Source: Acidobacteriota bacterium (GTDB lineage: Bacteria > Acidobacteriota > Terriglobia > Terriglobales > Acidobacteriaceae). Taken from it: DNA of 61,003 nucleotides. Of this stretch, positions 25,036-35,757 are shown in pieces. Both the position numbers and the translations under genes were made by a program. Location: positions 1-61,003 of the forward strand of contig JAJXYY010000029.1 of assembly GCA_021780315.1 (NCBI GenBank), in the 5' to 3' direction. The notes beneath the pieces are model-generated. The model was not told the DNA's origin, made no database searches, and worked only from the letters and a program-made list of their open reading frames with translations. Each line of letters opens with the position of its first letter. Within the stretch, counting starts at the first letter, position 1.

Positions 25036-25770
25036 ATGATACAGCGGCAAGGTGAAGCGATCGTGTTGCGGACGTGGCCGTTTCTGGAGGCGGACCTGCT
25101 GGTGAGCCTGTTTACGCGGGATCAGGGACGTGTGAAGGGGGTGGCGCGACATGCGCTACGTAGCCGGCGGCGCTTTGGCGGAGCGTTGGAACCGATGACC
25201 CATGTGCGTGCGACGTATGCCGAGCGGCCGCGGCAGGAACTGGTCCGCCTCGATGCATTCGAGATACTGTCGTCGCCGCTGTCGCAACCTATTGACTACG
25301 CTCGGACGGCAGGGTTGGAGCTAGTCACTGAGGTCCTGGAGGAGTTGCCGGAGGGGGCGGTGGATGATGCTGTGTTTCGCTTGTCGCTGGCGGTGCTGGA
25401 GGAGATGCAGGTGGGCCGGGTGTGGATGCCGGTGACATACTTCTGCTTGTGGATGAATCGTCTGATGGGGTGGATGCCAGAGCTAGGACATTGCGTGGTG
25501 TGTGGGTTGGATTTGAGAGGGGGGACGGTGTGGTATTCGGCCAGCAGCGATGGGGTGACGTGCGAGGACGACCGTCGGGGCGGGAGCACAGGGCTGCCGG
25601 TAGAGTCTGTGCGGGAGGCGGGGAGGATCTTTCGCGGAACGGTGCAGGGGCTAGGGACGGAGGCATGGCCAAAAGAGCGTGGCTCCGAGTTGAGGCGATT
25701 TGCTGTCGACACGCTGGAGAGGCATCTGGAGAGGCGTCTTTTGAGCGCACGAGCCCTGGGACGCATCTAG
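25036..25770 (+). CDS. recO: DNA repair protein RecO
   Basis: RecO works with RecR to load RecA on SSB-coated gaps and anneals strands. The 244-residue product has the N-terminal OB fold with IVLRTWPFLEADLLVSLFTRDQG and KGVARHALRSRRRFGGALEPM, then a helical C-terminal domain. The zinc site is reduced: CVVC is present at about residue 154, and the second pair is represented by a single Cys (TCEDD). ATG 25036 is preferred to TTG 25015 because the latter sits inside the ferredoxin terminator. It converges on the small beta-barrel gene with 27 bp between the stops. Confidence 0.93.
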   Translation: MIQRQGEAIVLRTWPFLEADLLVSLFTRDQGRVKGVARHALRSRRRFGGALEPMTHVRATYAERPRQELVRLDAFEILSSPLSQPIDYARTAGLELVTEVLEELPEGAVDDAVFRLSLAVLEEMQVGRVWMPVTYFCLWMNRLMGWMPELGHCVVCGLDLRGGTVWYSASSDGVTCEDDRRGGSTGLPVESVREAGRIFRGTVQGLGTEAWPKERGSELRRFAVDTLERHLERRLLSARALGRI

Positions 25771-25797
25771 ATCGTGTTGCTGGGCGTGTGGAGTGGG

Positions 25798-26391
25798 CTA
25801 GAAGGTAAAGACCAGCCCTGAGGTGAATTTTCCAAAAATGCTAGGCAGGCCCTGAATTTGTGAGTCGCTGGCGTTGAAGTGGGTGTGCACCATATCGGCT
25901 TCGATGCGCAAGGCGACGTGGGGGGACAGGGGGGTGTCCATGCCGCCACCTGCTTCAAGAGCGAGGGCATAATTGGAGGCCAGGCCTGTGCCGATAGCGT
26001 CGCTGTTGAGGTGCGTAAAGCCGCCAAGACCGTGCACAAAGACTGTGCGACGACCGAGATGGTGGGTGTACTGCGGGCCAGCGAGCAAGACGGTGGGGTG
26101 TTGGGGGTGGGAGTCGTTGGTGCCATACTCGCCAAACATTTCTACTTCTGCGGAGAGGCCGCGGTACGCCTCGGCGTTGAGGGCAGCGTCGAATCCGTTG
26201 AGTACGGTGTTGCTGACGGGTGGCTGAGAGGAGTGATTGAGCGAGCCCGTGAAGAAGGAGTACCCTGCATAGATCTCGGCCCGAGGATTCGCAATAGTCT
26301 CTGGCTTGCGGTTATTTTGTGCGCGGAGGCAAGTGCTGGTAGTGAGGGCAAGTGCGGGGATGAGAGCGAGCAGAGAACGGCGAAGCGACAT
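25798..26391 (-). CDS. Small outer-membrane beta-barrel protein
   Basis: The 197-residue product has a signal peptide (about 1-24, ending CLRAQ). Alternating hydrophobic strands follow, such as RAEIYAGYSFFTGSL, GLSAEVEMFGEYG, RTVFVHGLGGFTHLN and HVALRIEADMVHTHF, ending in LVFTF. This is the layout of an eight-stranded OmpA/OmpX-like barrel with the C-terminal Phe recognised by BamA. The function is unknown; a structural or adhesive role is likely. It is convergent with recO and divergent from the VWFA gene that starts about 80 bp to its right. Confidence 0.85.
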   Translation of the reverse strand: MSLRRSLLALIPALALTTSTCLRAQNNRKPETIANPRAEIYAGYSFFTGSLNHSSQPPVSNTVLNGFDAALNAEAYRGLSAEVEMFGEYGTNDSHPQHPTVLLAGPQYTHHLGRRTVFVHGLGGFTHLNSDAIGTGLASNYALALEAGGGMDTPLSPHVALRIEADMVHTHFNASDSQIQGLPSIFGKFTSGLVFTF

Positions 26392-26471
26392 GTAAATATC
26401 TTACAGATGTTTGATGCAGTTGGGGATAGATTGCATACGCAAGTCTGAGTCGGCTCTGGGATAATTCCGAG

Positions 26472-27584
26472 ATGAGATGTAGACGCGGAAACGGCGGGCT
26501 GGGTCGGGCGATGATGGTGATCGCCCTGGCGGCGTGTCTGGTCGGGCTGGTATTCCGCGGAGGGATAGCGGTTGCTCAGGATGCTGGTGTGCCTACGTTG
26601 CATGTGTATGCGGACCTGATTCAGATACCGGTGCTGGTGTTGAGCAAGAAGCAGGAGCGGGTGAAGCCAATTGCTCGGGAGCGGTTTTCTGTGAGTCTGG
26701 ATTCCGGGCCGTGGTTTCCGGCGTCGCATGTCCGTCTGGAAGGAAACGATCCGATTTCGCTGGCTATATTGCTGGATGTGCATGGGGACGAATCTGAGCT
26801 GATGCCGATGGCAGCGAAGGTTTTGTCAGGCTTGGCTCCAGGATACTTGCATCCGAATGATCGGGTCTCGGTGTATGGATTGGATTGTGAGATGGTGCGT
26901 TCGGAGCAGAATGCGCCGGTTGGGCCACTCTCTTTGAAGCTTGGGGTGACGTCGGTTTTGCATTCGTGGACGGCTCGGCAGGTCAGCCTTAGTGCGACCG
27001 ACCAGCATGCGGATAAGAAGCGTCCGGCTGACTGCGAATCGCAGATACATCTGTGGGATGCCTTGACGTATATGACGCGGCAGTTGAGTGATCAACCCGG
27101 ACGACGTGTGATTCTGGCTATGTCGAGTGGAGTGGATGGCGGGAGCAAGACGAGTTGGAACGATCTGAGAGAGTTTGCGCAGTCAACGGGGGTGGCCATC
27201 TTTGGTGTGACGTATGTTCCGCAGACGGTTGCGGGTTCGCTGCGGTGGAGTCCGGGTGCTGAGAATGCCTTCAATGCAATGTGTGAGCTGACAGGTGGGG
27301 TGGTGCTGCTGGCGGTTCCGGTCGATTTGGATATGCAGTTGAAGCGTTTTACGGAGATCGTTCGGGAGCGATACATTGTGGAGTTTCCGCGGCCGGCCCA
27401 TGGTTTGCCGGGGGAACACAGTCTGCAAGTAAAGATAGCGAAGAGTCATGACATGATTCGGCCAGCAGGGATTTCGGTGCCAATTCAAGACGCGAAGGTG
27501 ATGGCCGATCCATCGACGGTTCCGATCGACCCATCGACGGCGCCGGAGTTCGGCACGAGGAAGGTACTGGATATACCGAAATAG
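26472..27584 (+). CDS. VWFA-related acidobacterial protein with degenerate MIDAS
   Basis: The 370-residue secreted protein has a signal segment near residues 13-35 (VIALAACLVGLVFRGGIAVAQ). It has the family's opening strand (LHVYADLIQIPVLVLSKKQ), a von Willebrand A-like domain (about 95-300) and the closing RYIVEFPRPAHGLPGEHSLQVK. The metal-site motif DxSxS is replaced by DVHGD in ILLDVHGD, so metal-dependent ligand binding is doubtful. The C-terminus contains a short repeat, DPSTVPIDPSTAP. The GH43 gene follows within 40 bp, so the two are probably co-transcribed. Confidence 0.85.
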   Translation: MRCRRGNGGLGRAMMVIALAACLVGLVFRGGIAVAQDAGVPTLHVYADLIQIPVLVLSKKQERVKPIARERFSVSLDSGPWFPASHVRLEGNDPISLAILLDVHGDESELMPMAAKVLSGLAPGYLHPNDRVSVYGLDCEMVRSEQNAPVGPLSLKLGVTSVLHSWTARQVSLSATDQHADKKRPADCESQIHLWDALTYMTRQLSDQPGRRVILAMSSGVDGGSKTSWNDLREFAQSTGVAIFGVTYVPQTVAGSLRWSPGAENAFNAMCELTGGVVLLAVPVDLDMQLKRFTEIVRERYIVEFPRPAHGLPGEHSLQVKIAKSHDMIRPAGISVPIQDAKVMADPSTVPIDPSTAPEFGTRKVLDIPK

Positions 27585-27622
27585 GTTACGTGCGGTTCAT
27601 ACGTTTGTGGTCAGGGGTTCCT

Positions 27623-28684
27623 ATGAAGATGAGTTCTCGATTATTTTGTCTGGCGACGCTGCTTTTTTCGCTGCATATGGCAAGGCTCACAGCACAGAGT
27701 CCGGTGGCCAGCATCGATACGTTTCATAATCCTCTGCTGTCTACGGGGCCTGATCCGTGGGTCGTGACGCACAATGGCTTCTACTACTACATGAATACGA
27801 CAGGTAAAAACCTGACTGTATGGAAGACTCGTGACATTGCGGACCTGGCACACTCTGAGAAGAAGGTGGTTTGGACGCCGCCGACAGCGGGGCCTTACTC
27901 GCATGAGATCTGGGCGCCGGAGCTGCACTGGGTGGATGGCAAATGGTACATATACTTTGCTGCCGATGCGGGAAGCAATGAATCGCACCGCATCTACGTG
28001 GTGGAGAATGCTGCGGCTGATCCGCTGGATGGAGAGTGGACGTTCAAGGGCAAGGTGGGGGATGCGACGGATAAGTGGGCCATTGATGCGTCGGTGTTTG
28101 AGGACCGGGGGCAGAACTACCTGGTGTGGTCTGGCTGGGAGGGCGACAGCGATGGCGAGCAGCGCATCTACATTGCGCACTTGAAGAATCCTTGGACGGT
28201 AGATTCGAAGCGGGTGATGCTGTCCCATTCCGATTATCCGTGGGAACGGGTGGGGGACCTGCCGAATCGGCCGGAGATGCCACATGTGAATGTGAATGAG
28301 GGGCCGGAGATACTGCAGCACGGCGAGAACATCTTCCTGGTGTACTCGGGTTCGGCCTGCTGGACGGATTACTACGAGTTAGGTGTGTTGGAGGCGAAGT
28401 CTGGTGCTGACCTGCTGGATGCGGCTTCGTGGAAGAAGTTCGATCATCCTTTCTTCAAGCAGGATCGTGCGGCGGGAGTATTTGGGCCGGGGCACAATGG
28501 GTTCTTCCAATCACTGGATGGGAAGGAAGACTGGATTATTTATCACGCGAATCCTGGCTCGAACCAGGGGTGCGGGGGTATGCGCTCGCCGCGGATACAG
28601 CAGTTTGGGTGGAAGGAAGACGGGACACCTGATTTTGGGAAGCCTCTCTCGACCGATACTCTGATTCAGAAGCCTTCGCATTGA
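27623..28684 (+). CDS. Secreted glycoside hydrolase, family GH43
   Basis: The 353-residue protein has a signal peptide (about 1-26, ending LTAQ) and a five-bladed beta-propeller of GH43. The three expected acids appear: the base Asp in GPDPWV (about 43), the pKa-modulating Asp in KWAIDASVF (about 154) and the acid Glu in NEGPEIL (about 225). EIWAPELHW and [10 protein letters not shown] are typical propeller motifs. GH43 enzymes release arabinose or xylose from arabinan, arabinoxylan or xylan; the exact substrate is open. ATG 27623 precedes the signal peptide; an upstream GTG (27590) adds a less plausible extension. Confidence 0.9.
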   Translation: MKMSSRLFCLATLLFSLHMARLTAQSPVASIDTFHNPLLSTGPDPWVVTHNGFYYYMNTTGKNLTVWKTRDIADLAHSEKKVVWTPPTAGPYSHEIWAPELHWVDGKWYIYFAADAGSNESHRIYVVENAAADPLDGEWTFKGKVGDATDKWAIDASVFEDRGQNYLVWSGWEGDSDGEQRIYIAHLKNPWTVDSKRVMLSHSDYPWERVGDLPNRPEMPHVNVNEGPEILQHGENIFLVYSGSACWTDYYELGVLEAKSGADLLDAASWKKFDHPFFKQDRAAGVFGPGHNGFFQSLDGKEDWIIYHANPGSNQGCGGMRSPRIQQFGWKEDGTPDFGKPLSTDTLIQKPSH

Positions 28685-28778
28685 TTTTCTGGTGGCCTGG
28701 ATTGGAGGCTGCTGCGCGGGGTCTGCAGCGGTGCTATTACAATCGGAAGATTCACTGTTTTATGAAGGATGCGAGCGG

Positions 28779-29723
28779 ATGCAGGCGATTGCGGAGAAGA
28801 AGAAGGCGCTGACGTTTCAGGAGCTTTTGTTCAGGTTGCAGCGTTTCTGGGCGGACCGGGGTTGCGTTTTGCAACAGCCTTACGACGTTGAGGTTGGGGC
28901 GGGGACGATGTCACCGGATACGTTTCTGCGGGTGCTGGGGCCTAAGCCGGTGCGGATTGCGTATGCCCAGCCTTCGCGTCGGCCAGCGGATGGACGGTAT
29001 GGCGAGAATCCGAATCGTCTGTTTCGGCATACGCAGTTGCAGGTGATTCTGAAGCCGCCACCGGTGCGGATTCAGGAGATGTATCTGGAAAGCCTGGAGG
29101 CGATCGGGATCGACCTGAAAGAACATGACATCAAGTTTGAAGAGGACAACTGGGAGTGGCCGGTGGGCGGCGCGTGGGGCGTTGGTTGGCAGGTGATGCT
29201 GGATGGGCTGGAGATAACGCAGTTTACTTATTTTCAGCAGTGTGGGGGGATGGATCTGGATCCGATTTGTGGGGAGATTACGTATGGGTTGGAGCGGATT
29301 GCGGGATTTTTGCAGGATGTGGATTCGATCTATGACATTGTGTGGGCGGTGGAGCCAGATACTGGAAAACAGGTGACTTACGGGGAGATTCGGCTGGCCG
29401 AGGAGGAGCAGTATTCGGCGTATGGGTTTGATTATGCGGATGTTTCGAAGCTTTGGGAGCATTTGAACCTGTATGAGGCGGAGTGCCTGGGTTTGCTGGA
29501 GAAGGCGAAGGGATTTGAGGATATGGATGCGCTGGCTTTGAAGCGGTTTCCAGTGCTGGGGGCTTATGAATTGGCGCTTAAGTGCTCTCATATGTTCAAT
29601 TTGCTGGATGCGCGGGGTGCGATCTCGGTGACGGAGCGGGTGGGTGTTATGGCTCGCATACGGACACTGGTGGTTGGTGTGGCGAAGATTTATGCGGCGC
29701 AGGGCGTGGCGGTTGGTGGATGA
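28779..29723 (+). CDS. glyQ: Glycyl-tRNA synthetase alpha subunit
   Basis: The alpha subunit of the bacterial alpha2-beta2 GlyRS holds the class II catalytic site. The 314-residue product begins [20 protein letters not shown] and continues with [37 protein letters not shown] and [20 protein letters not shown], all diagnostic. The ATG at 28779 is followed by the normal N-terminus; the frame upstream is spacer. glyS follows 108 bp downstream on the same strand. Confidence 0.97.
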   Translation: MQAIAEKKKALTFQELLFRLQRFWADRGCVLQQPYDVEVGAGTMSPDTFLRVLGPKPVRIAYAQPSRRPADGRYGENPNRLFRHTQLQVILKPPPVRIQEMYLESLEAIGIDLKEHDIKFEEDNWEWPVGGAWGVGWQVMLDGLEITQFTYFQQCGGMDLDPICGEITYGLERIAGFLQDVDSIYDIVWAVEPDTGKQVTYGEIRLAEEEQYSAYGFDYADVSKLWEHLNLYEAECLGLLEKAKGFEDMDALALKRFPVLGAYELALKCSHMFNLLDARGAISVTERVGVMARIRTLVVGVAKIYAAQGVAVGG

Positions 29724-29831
29724 AAATCGTGGACATGATGTGATTTTTTGTCTGGCAATCGTGGTCAGTTTCAGCAGTGAGATTGGGTTGGGTTTTTAAG
29801 GCCGCCTGTGTGGCGGAGATTGAGCGAGAAC

Positions 29832-31943
29832 ATGGCTGATTTTTTATTTGAGATTGGGTTGGAAGAGATCCCTGCGCGGATGATTGCGGGGGCACAGGCG
29901 GAGTTGCAGAAGCGGGTGGTGGGGATGCTGGAGCGGGAGCGTCTGGTTGGCAGTGGGGTGGTGAGCCGGAGCTATTCGACTCCGCGACGGCTGGCGGTGG
30001 TGGTGGAGGGCGTGGCGGCGCGGAAGGAGGATGTGTCGGAGGAGCTGCTGGGGCCTGCGGTGAAGATTGCGTACAAGGATGGGGCGGCTACGCCGGCGGC
30101 GGTGGCGTTTGCGAAGAAGGCGGGTGTGGCGGTGGAGCAGTTGTCGACAGTGACGACACCGAAGGGGGAGTATCTGGCGGCGGTGGTGGTGAAGGCTGGG
30201 CGTGGAGCTGCAGAGGTGATTGCGGCAGAGCTGCCTAAGGAGTTGGCGGGGATCTACTGGGCGAAGAATATGTACTGGCGGGCAGGGAAGCCAGAGCGGT
30301 TTGTACGTCCGGTGCGGTGGATGGTGGCGCTGCTGGGTGGGGACGTAGTTCCGGTTGAGTTTGCTGGATATGTAGCGGGGAATGTTACGTATGGGCACCG
30401 GGTGTTGTTTGGGGCGCAGGAGATTGTGGTGGACGGGCCGGAGGCATATGCGACGGCTCTGGAGCAGGCGTTTGTGATTGCGGATGTGGAGGTGCGGCGG
30501 CACAGGATTCGCAAGGCTTTGGACCATGTGACGCGCACGGTGGACGGGTTGCGCTGGCGGGAGGACCATGCGCTGGTGGACAAGCTGACGCATTTGACGG
30601 AGTGGGCTTCGGACCGTTCGGTGGTGCTGGGTGAGTTTGAGGCAGCATATCTGGAGTTGCCGGAAGAGGTTCTGGTGACGGTGATGCGGGACCACCAGAG
30701 CTACTTTGCGGTGGAGGACAAGAGCGGGAAGCTGGCACCTTATTTTCTGGCGGTGCTGAATATGCAGGCGGATGAGGCGGGGCTGGCGGTGATTCGGCAT
30801 GGGAATGCGCGGGTGCTGCGGGCACGGTTCAACGATGCTCGGTTCTTCTGGGAGTTTGACCAGCGGACTCCGCTGAAGGAGCGGGTGGAGTTGCTGAAGA
30901 ATGTGACTTTCCAGAAGGAGCTGGGGAGCTACGCGGCGAAGAGTGAGCGGGTGGGGAAGGTGGCTTCGGGGTTGGCCGGGCTGTTGCTGGAGCGCGAGAT
31001 TGCGTTGAATCCGACGGCGCTGGGGGAGGCGGTGGTGCTGGCGAAGACGGACCTGACGAGTGAGTTGGTGAAGGAGTTTACGGAGTTGCAGGGGATTGTG
31101 GGTGGGTTGTATGCGCGGGCGCAGGGCTATAGCCAGGCGACGGCGGATGCGATCTACGACCAGTATCTGCCGGAGTCGATGGAGGACGCGGTGCCGCGGA
31201 CGGTGGAGGGTGCGGTGCTGGCGCTGGCGGACAAGGCGGATACGATTGCGGGGATGTTTGGGCTGGGTCTGGAGCCGACGGGGTCGAAGGATCCGTTTGC
31301 GCTGCGACGTGCGGCGAATGGAATTGTGAAGATTCTGGCGGAGACGACGGTAGCTTTGCCGCTGACATTGCGTGAGGTCGCTACGGTCGCATGTGGGGAG
31401 AATGAAGCACTGGCGGCGAAGGTGCGCGGGTTTCTGGCGGAGCGGCTGGAGTTCTATCTGCGTGAGGCGCAGGGGCAGGCGTACGACGTGGTGAAGGCGG
31501 TGCTGGCGGCTGGGGCCGAGGATGTTCGGGATGCGGTGGCGCGGGCGTTTGCGGTGACGGTGGTGCGGGGCGGCGGCGACTTTGCGGCGGTTTCGGCGGC
31601 GTTCAAGCGGATGAAGAATATTCTGGCGCAGGCAGCGGAGAAGGGGCTGGTCGCGGCGGAGTTTGTGAATGCGGCGTTGCTGTCGGATGCGGCGGAGAAG
31701 GCGTTGTGGGAGCGGTCGTCGGAGCTGGCTTCGGAGGTGGCGGTGTTGCGTTCGGAGACGAACTATCACGCTGCGCTGGAGGTGATTGCGACGCTGCGTC
31801 CGCAGGTGGATGCGTTTTTTGATGCGGTGATGGTGATGGATCCGGATGCGGCAGTACGGTCGAACCGGCTGGCTCTGCTGCGTGAGGTGTTGGGGGATTT
31901 CTCCGGGATTGCTGATTTTTCGGAGATTGTGACGGCGGGGTAG
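29832..31943 (+). CDS. glyS: Glycyl-tRNA synthetase beta subunit
   Basis: The beta subunit recognises tRNA-Gly for the alpha2-beta2 enzyme. The 703-residue product starts ADFLFEIGLEEIPARMIAGA and includes GLYARAQGYSQATADAIYDQYLP, the HD-like ADKADTIAGMFGLGLEPTGSKDPFALRRAANG and a C-terminal anticodon-binding helical domain. Its coding strand is so biased toward G in the first and third positions that a 700-codon frame stays open on the opposite strand; that frame is an artefact. Confidence 0.97.
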   Translation: MADFLFEIGLEEIPARMIAGAQAELQKRVVGMLERERLVGSGVVSRSYSTPRRLAVVVEGVAARKEDVSEELLGPAVKIAYKDGAATPAAVAFAKKAGVAVEQLSTVTTPKGEYLAAVVVKAGRGAAEVIAAELPKELAGIYWAKNMYWRAGKPERFVRPVRWMVALLGGDVVPVEFAGYVAGNVTYGHRVLFGAQEIVVDGPEAYATALEQAFVIADVEVRRHRIRKALDHVTRTVDGLRWREDHALVDKLTHLTEWASDRSVVLGEFEAAYLELPEEVLVTVMRDHQSYFAVEDKSGKLAPYFLAVLNMQADEAGLAVIRHGNARVLRARFNDARFFWEFDQRTPLKERVELLKNVTFQKELGSYAAKSERVGKVASGLAGLLLEREIALNPTALGEAVVLAKTDLTSELVKEFTELQGIVGGLYARAQGYSQATADAIYDQYLPESMEDAVPRTVEGAVLALADKADTIAGMFGLGLEPTGSKDPFALRRAANGIVKILAETTVALPLTLREVATVACGENEALAAKVRGFLAERLEFYLREAQGQAYDVVKAVLAAGAEDVRDAVARAFAVTVVRGGGDFAAVSAAFKRMKNILAQAAEKGLVAAEFVNAALLSDAAEKALWERSSELASEVAVLRSETNYHAALEVIATLRPQVDAFFDAVMVMDPDAAVRSNRLALLREVLGDFSGIADFSEIVTAG

Positions 31944-32077
31944 GGGACGGGGCTGTGGTGGGCGGGGAGTGGCGCGGGATGGAATGGCTAACTCCATAAG
32001 TGACTACTGTTTGCCCCGGTGACGCTGCAGACCATTTACACTGATACTTGGGGCAAGTGCGCCCGAAGGACACCAGT

Positions 32078-35000
32078 TTGCTCAATACAGTTATTGCTAA
32101 GGTCTTTGGAACGAGTAACGAACGCGCGGTGAAGCGCATTATGCCGCTTGTGGCACAGATCAACTCGCTGGAAGCGTCTATTCAGGCGCTCTCGGATGAT
32201 GGGTTGCGTGGCAAGACGGTGGAGTTCCGGGAGCGGATCGCTGCTGCGATTGCCGGGATTGAGGATGCCGACGAGCGTTATACGGCGGAGCAGGCTGCGC
32301 TGGATGCGTTACTGCCGGAGGCGTTTGCGGTGGTGCGCGAGGCGGGCAAGCGCACGGTAAATATGCGCCACTTCGACGTGCAATTGATTGGCGGTATTGT
32401 GCTGCACTCGGGCAAGATTGCCGAGATGAAGACGGGCGAAGGCAAGACGCTGGTAGCGACGCTGCCTTGCTATCTGAATGCTCTGGCGGGGCGTGGCGTG
32501 CATGTGGTGACGGTGAACGATTACCTGGCCAAGCGCGATGCGGAGTGGATGGGCAAGATCTATGGGTTTCTGGGTCTGTCGGTGGGCGTGATCGTCCATG
32601 ATCTGGACGACCAGCAGCGGCGTGATGCGTATGGTTCGGACATAACGTATGGCACGAACAACGAGTTTGGGTTCGACTACCTGCGCGACAACATGAAGTT
32701 CGAGATTAAAGACCAGGTGCAGCGTGGGAATTACTACTGCATTGTGGACGAAGTGGACTCGATTTTGATCGATGAGGCGCGAACTCCGCTGATCATCTCC
32801 GGACCTACGGACCAGACGACGGACAAGTATGCGCGGGTGAATGTGATCATCCCGGAGCTGGAGCTGGGGGAACTGGTGGAGACGCTGGAGACCAAGACCT
32901 GGACCGGCGATTATGTGGTGGATGAGAAGTCTCGTGCGATCACGGTGACGGACGAGGGCTGGGAGAAGATTGAGAAGCTGCTGGGGATTGGGAACATTGC
33001 CGATCCGGAGAACTGGGATCTGAAGCACCACGTGGAGACGGCGATCAAGGCGCACTCGCTGTACAAGCGGGACGTGGAGTATGTGGTGAAGGACGGCGAG
33101 GTAATCATCGTCGACGAGTTTACTGGCCGGTTGATGCCGGGACGGCGCTGGTCCGATGGGTTGCACCAGGCAGTGGAAGCGAAGGAAGGCGTGGCGATCC
33201 GGAAGGAAGACCAGACGCTGGCGACGATTACCTTCCAGAACTACTTCCGCATGTACAAGAAGCTGAGCGGTATGACGGGCACGGCGGAGACGGAAGCGGC
33301 GGAGTTCGACAAGATCTACAAGCTGGAGATCGTGGTGATTCCGACGAACCGGAAGATGTCGCGGATCGAGAATCCGGATGTGGTTTTCCGGACGGCGAAG
33401 GAGAAGTACTTTGCGGTGGCCGATGAGATCAGCCGTTTGCATGAGCTGAAGCAGCCGGTGCTGGTGGGTACGACTAGCATTGAGAAGTCGGAGCTGCTGA
33501 GCGAGATTTTGAAACGCAAGGGCGTGCGGCATGTGGTGCTGAACGCGAAGTTCCATGAGAAGGAAGCGGAGATCGTTGCACAGGCGGGACGCCTGGGAAT
33601 GGTGACGATTGCGACCAACATGGCGGGCCGCGGCACAGACATTCTGCTGGGCGGGAATGCTGAGTTCATGGCGCGGCAGGACCTGGTGCGCAAGAGCCAG
33701 GCGCGTGCGGTGAGTGCGGCGGAGGGCGCGATCTCTCCGGTGGCGGGGCCGGGGATGGTTCGGTTCTACTACTCCGGACAGGAGTTTGAGACGACGCAAG
33801 AGAGCTGGGATGCAGCGACGGCGGCGCATGCGGCGCAGACGAAGGCGGAGCACGATGCGGTGATTGCGGCTGGCGGCCTGCATATTCTGGGCACGGAGCG
33901 GCATGAGTCGCGGCGCGTGGATAACCAGTTGCGTGGACGTGCAGGACGGCAGGGCGATCCGGGTGCTTCGCGGTTTTACCTGTCGCTGGAAGACGATCTG
34001 ATGCGCATCTTTGCGCGGGAGTGGGTTTCGACGCTGCTGCAGCGGCTGGGCATGGAAGAGGGTGTACCGATCGAGTCGGGGATGATCTCGCGGCGGATTG
34101 AAGCGGCACAGAAGGCGGTGGAGAGCCAGAACTTCGAGTCGCGCAAGCATGTGCTGGAGTACGACGACGTGATGAACAAGCAGCGCGAGGCAGTGTATGG
34201 CTTGCGTCGGCAGCTGATGGAAGGGGTGGACCAGAAGCAGTTGATTACGGACGACTATGTTTCGACGATTCTGTCGAACGTGCTGGATGAGAACGCTCCG
34301 GAGAAGTCGCACCCGGATGAGTGGAAGATGGAAGCGCTGTACACCCAACTGTACGACATGTTTGGGGTGCGGTTTGAAGGCGAGATTGACGTTGCAGCGA
34401 TGAACCGGCATGAGTTGGGCGAGACGATCTTCGAGAAGCTGCGCAGCCGGTACGAGGTGAAGGAACAGATACTGGGTGCGCCGGCGATGCGATATCACGA
34501 ACGGATTGTGATGCTGTCGGTGCTGGATGGGTTGTGGAAGGACCATCTGCTGGCGATGGACCACCTGAAGGAAGGGATTGGTCTGCGTGGGTATGCGCAG
34601 CAGGATCCTCTGGTGGCGTACAAGAAAGAGTCGTTCGAGATGTTCGAAGGGATGATGCTGCGGTTCCAGGAGGATACGGCACGACATCTTTTCCGGATGC
34701 AGATTATCGGGCCGGATGGGACACCGATTGAGACTGCGGAGCAACTGGCGGAGGCGCAGGCGATCACGCAGGCACAGCAACTGGCGCAGCAGCAGCAGGC
34801 GGAGTTGCAGGCGCAGCAGGAGAGCCGAGTGCCGACGTCGACGCTGTCGGCCGGGGCGACGATGCCGCCGCCACAGCGTCAGCCGATGCAACTGCCTAGT
34901 CGGTCTCCTGCGACGACGATTGATGCGCTGGAGAAGGAGTTTCAGAAGAAGAAGCAGCGTGAGCTGGAGCAGGCACGGGCAGCGAGCTCTGCTACTGCCG

Positions 35001-35110
35001 ACAGCCAGAGCGCGACTCCGCGGCGGGCGGGGGAGAAGGTTGGGCGGAACGACAAGTGCCCGTGCGGCTCGGGCAAGAAGTTCAAGAACTGCCACGGTGT
35101 GGATGCGTAG
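32078..35110 (+). CDS. secA: Preprotein translocase ATPase SecA
   Basis: SecA drives export through SecYEG. The product, started at TTG 32078 with AAGGA seven bases upstream, has 1010 residues. Nucleotide-binding domain 1 has [13 protein letters not shown] near residue 116 and [20 protein letters not shown]; domain 2 has [23 protein letters not shown]. Between GGNAE and GGLHILGTE lies an insertion of about 75 residues absent from the short Escherichia form. The C-terminus has a Gln-rich linker and the SecB/zinc-binding tail [14 protein letters not shown]. Family and start are secure except that a start ten codons earlier cannot be excluded. Confidence 0.95.
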   Translation: MLNTVIAKVFGTSNERAVKRIMPLVAQINSLEASIQALSDDGLRGKTVEFRERIAAAIAGIEDADERYTAEQAALDALLPEAFAVVREAGKRTVNMRHFDVQLIGGIVLHSGKIAEMKTGEGKTLVATLPCYLNALAGRGVHVVTVNDYLAKRDAEWMGKIYGFLGLSVGVIVHDLDDQQRRDAYGSDITYGTNNEFGFDYLRDNMKFEIKDQVQRGNYYCIVDEVDSILIDEARTPLIISGPTDQTTDKYARVNVIIPELELGELVETLETKTWTGDYVVDEKSRAITVTDEGWEKIEKLLGIGNIADPENWDLKHHVETAIKAHSLYKRDVEYVVKDGEVIIVDEFTGRLMPGRRWSDGLHQAVEAKEGVAIRKEDQTLATITFQNYFRMYKKLSGMTGTAETEAAEFDKIYKLEIVVIPTNRKMSRIENPDVVFRTAKEKYFAVADEISRLHELKQPVLVGTTSIEKSELLSEILKRKGVRHVVLNAKFHEKEAEIVAQAGRLGMVTIATNMAGRGTDILLGGNAEFMARQDLVRKSQARAVSAAEGAISPVAGPGMVRFYYSGQEFETTQESWDAATAAHAAQTKAEHDAVIAAGGLHILGTERHESRRVDNQLRGRAGRQGDPGASRFYLSLEDDLMRIFAREWVSTLLQRLGMEEGVPIESGMISRRIEAAQKAVESQNFESRKHVLEYDDVMNKQREAVYGLRRQLMEGVDQKQLITDDYVSTILSNVLDENAPEKSHPDEWKMEALYTQLYDMFGVRFEGEIDVAAMNRHELGETIFEKLRSRYEVKEQILGAPAMRYHERIVMLSVLDGLWKDHLLAMDHLKEGIGLRGYAQQDPLVAYKKESFEMFEGMMLRFQEDTARHLFRMQIIGPDGTPIETAEQLAEAQAITQAQQLAQQQQAELQAQQESRVPTSTLSAGATMPPPQRQPMQLPSRSPATTIDALEKEFQKKKQRELEQARAASSATADSQSATPRRAGEKVGRNDKCPCGSGKKFKNCHGVDA

Positions 35111-35131
35111 AGGCTGTGCTGGCTTGAGGGC

Positions 35132-35719
35132 CTAGAGGCCGCCGTTGGGCTTGTCGAGGTCGTCGAGCAGGAGCTTGGCTTTGGTGGCGAGGGTCATGGC
35201 GCCTTCGGAGTCGCCTGAGTCGAGGGCCTGGCGGGCTTGCTTTTGGAAGTTTTTGATTTTGCTGATCTGCGAACGCTGGTTGCGAACGATCTCGGGGCGT
35301 AGGCTGAGGATTCGTTTGTCGTTGGTTGCGATGAGGTCGAGGGCCTGCTGGTGGCGCTGGGGTGTGGCGTCGGAGCCGGTGGTGAGGTCGCCGATAGCGG
35401 CTACGTCGGCGGGTTCTTCGTCGACGGCGAGTTGGTTGGGAGCAGAGGGGGCGGTGGTTTTTGGTGCGATTCGGCGGCGCTCGCGGTGGGGTCTGGCTGC
35501 TGCGGCGGCGATGGGCAGATCGGGGAGCGGCTCGTCGGATGGCTCGACGATGATCTGGGCGATGGACTCGGATACGGGCTCGGTGTCGACCTGAGTGATT
35601 GTGGGTGGGAGTGGCGCTAGGCGGACTCGCTTGTGGAAGCAGCCAGTGAGACTGACGGACAGGGCGAGGCAGAGCGATGTCGCCGTAAGCTTCCGCAGTA
35701 TGTAGGCTTGCACGCTCAA
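35132..35719 (-). CDS. Predicted lipoprotein of unknown function
   Basis: The 195-residue product has a lipoprotein signal with lipobox LTGC at about residues 24-27, so it should be lipidated and anchored to a membrane. The middle is a disordered Pro/Ala/Arg-rich stretch. The last 80 residues are predicted helical (HQQALDLIATNDKRILSL and KIKNFQKQARQALDSGD) and resemble a tetratricopeptide-like or coiled-coil pair. I recognise no named family. It converges on secA with 21 bp between the stops and starts about 40 bp after the histidine kinase gene, so it may be the last gene of the two-component operon. Confidence 0.75.
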   Translation of the reverse strand: MSVQAYILRKLTATSLCLALSVSLTGCFHKRVRLAPLPPTITQVDTEPVSESIAQIIVEPSDEPLPDLPIAAAAARPHRERRRIAPKTTAPSAPNQLAVDEEPADVAAIGDLTTGSDATPQRHQQALDLIATNDKRILSLRPEIVRNQRSQISKIKNFQKQARQALDSGDSEGAMTLATKAKLLLDDLDKPNGGL

Positions 35720-35757
35720 CGAGTTCTCCTATTAAGTGACCGGGCCGGACGCCGGAG

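Noticed and set aside
29844..31997. 717-codon frame antisense to glyS
   Set aside because: It is rich in Arg, His, Leu and Pro as expected from the reverse of a biased G+C-rich gene, and glyS is a certain gene.
32309..35095. 928-codon frame antisense to secA
   Set aside because: It has the same Arg/His/Leu-rich composition and lies entirely within a certain gene.
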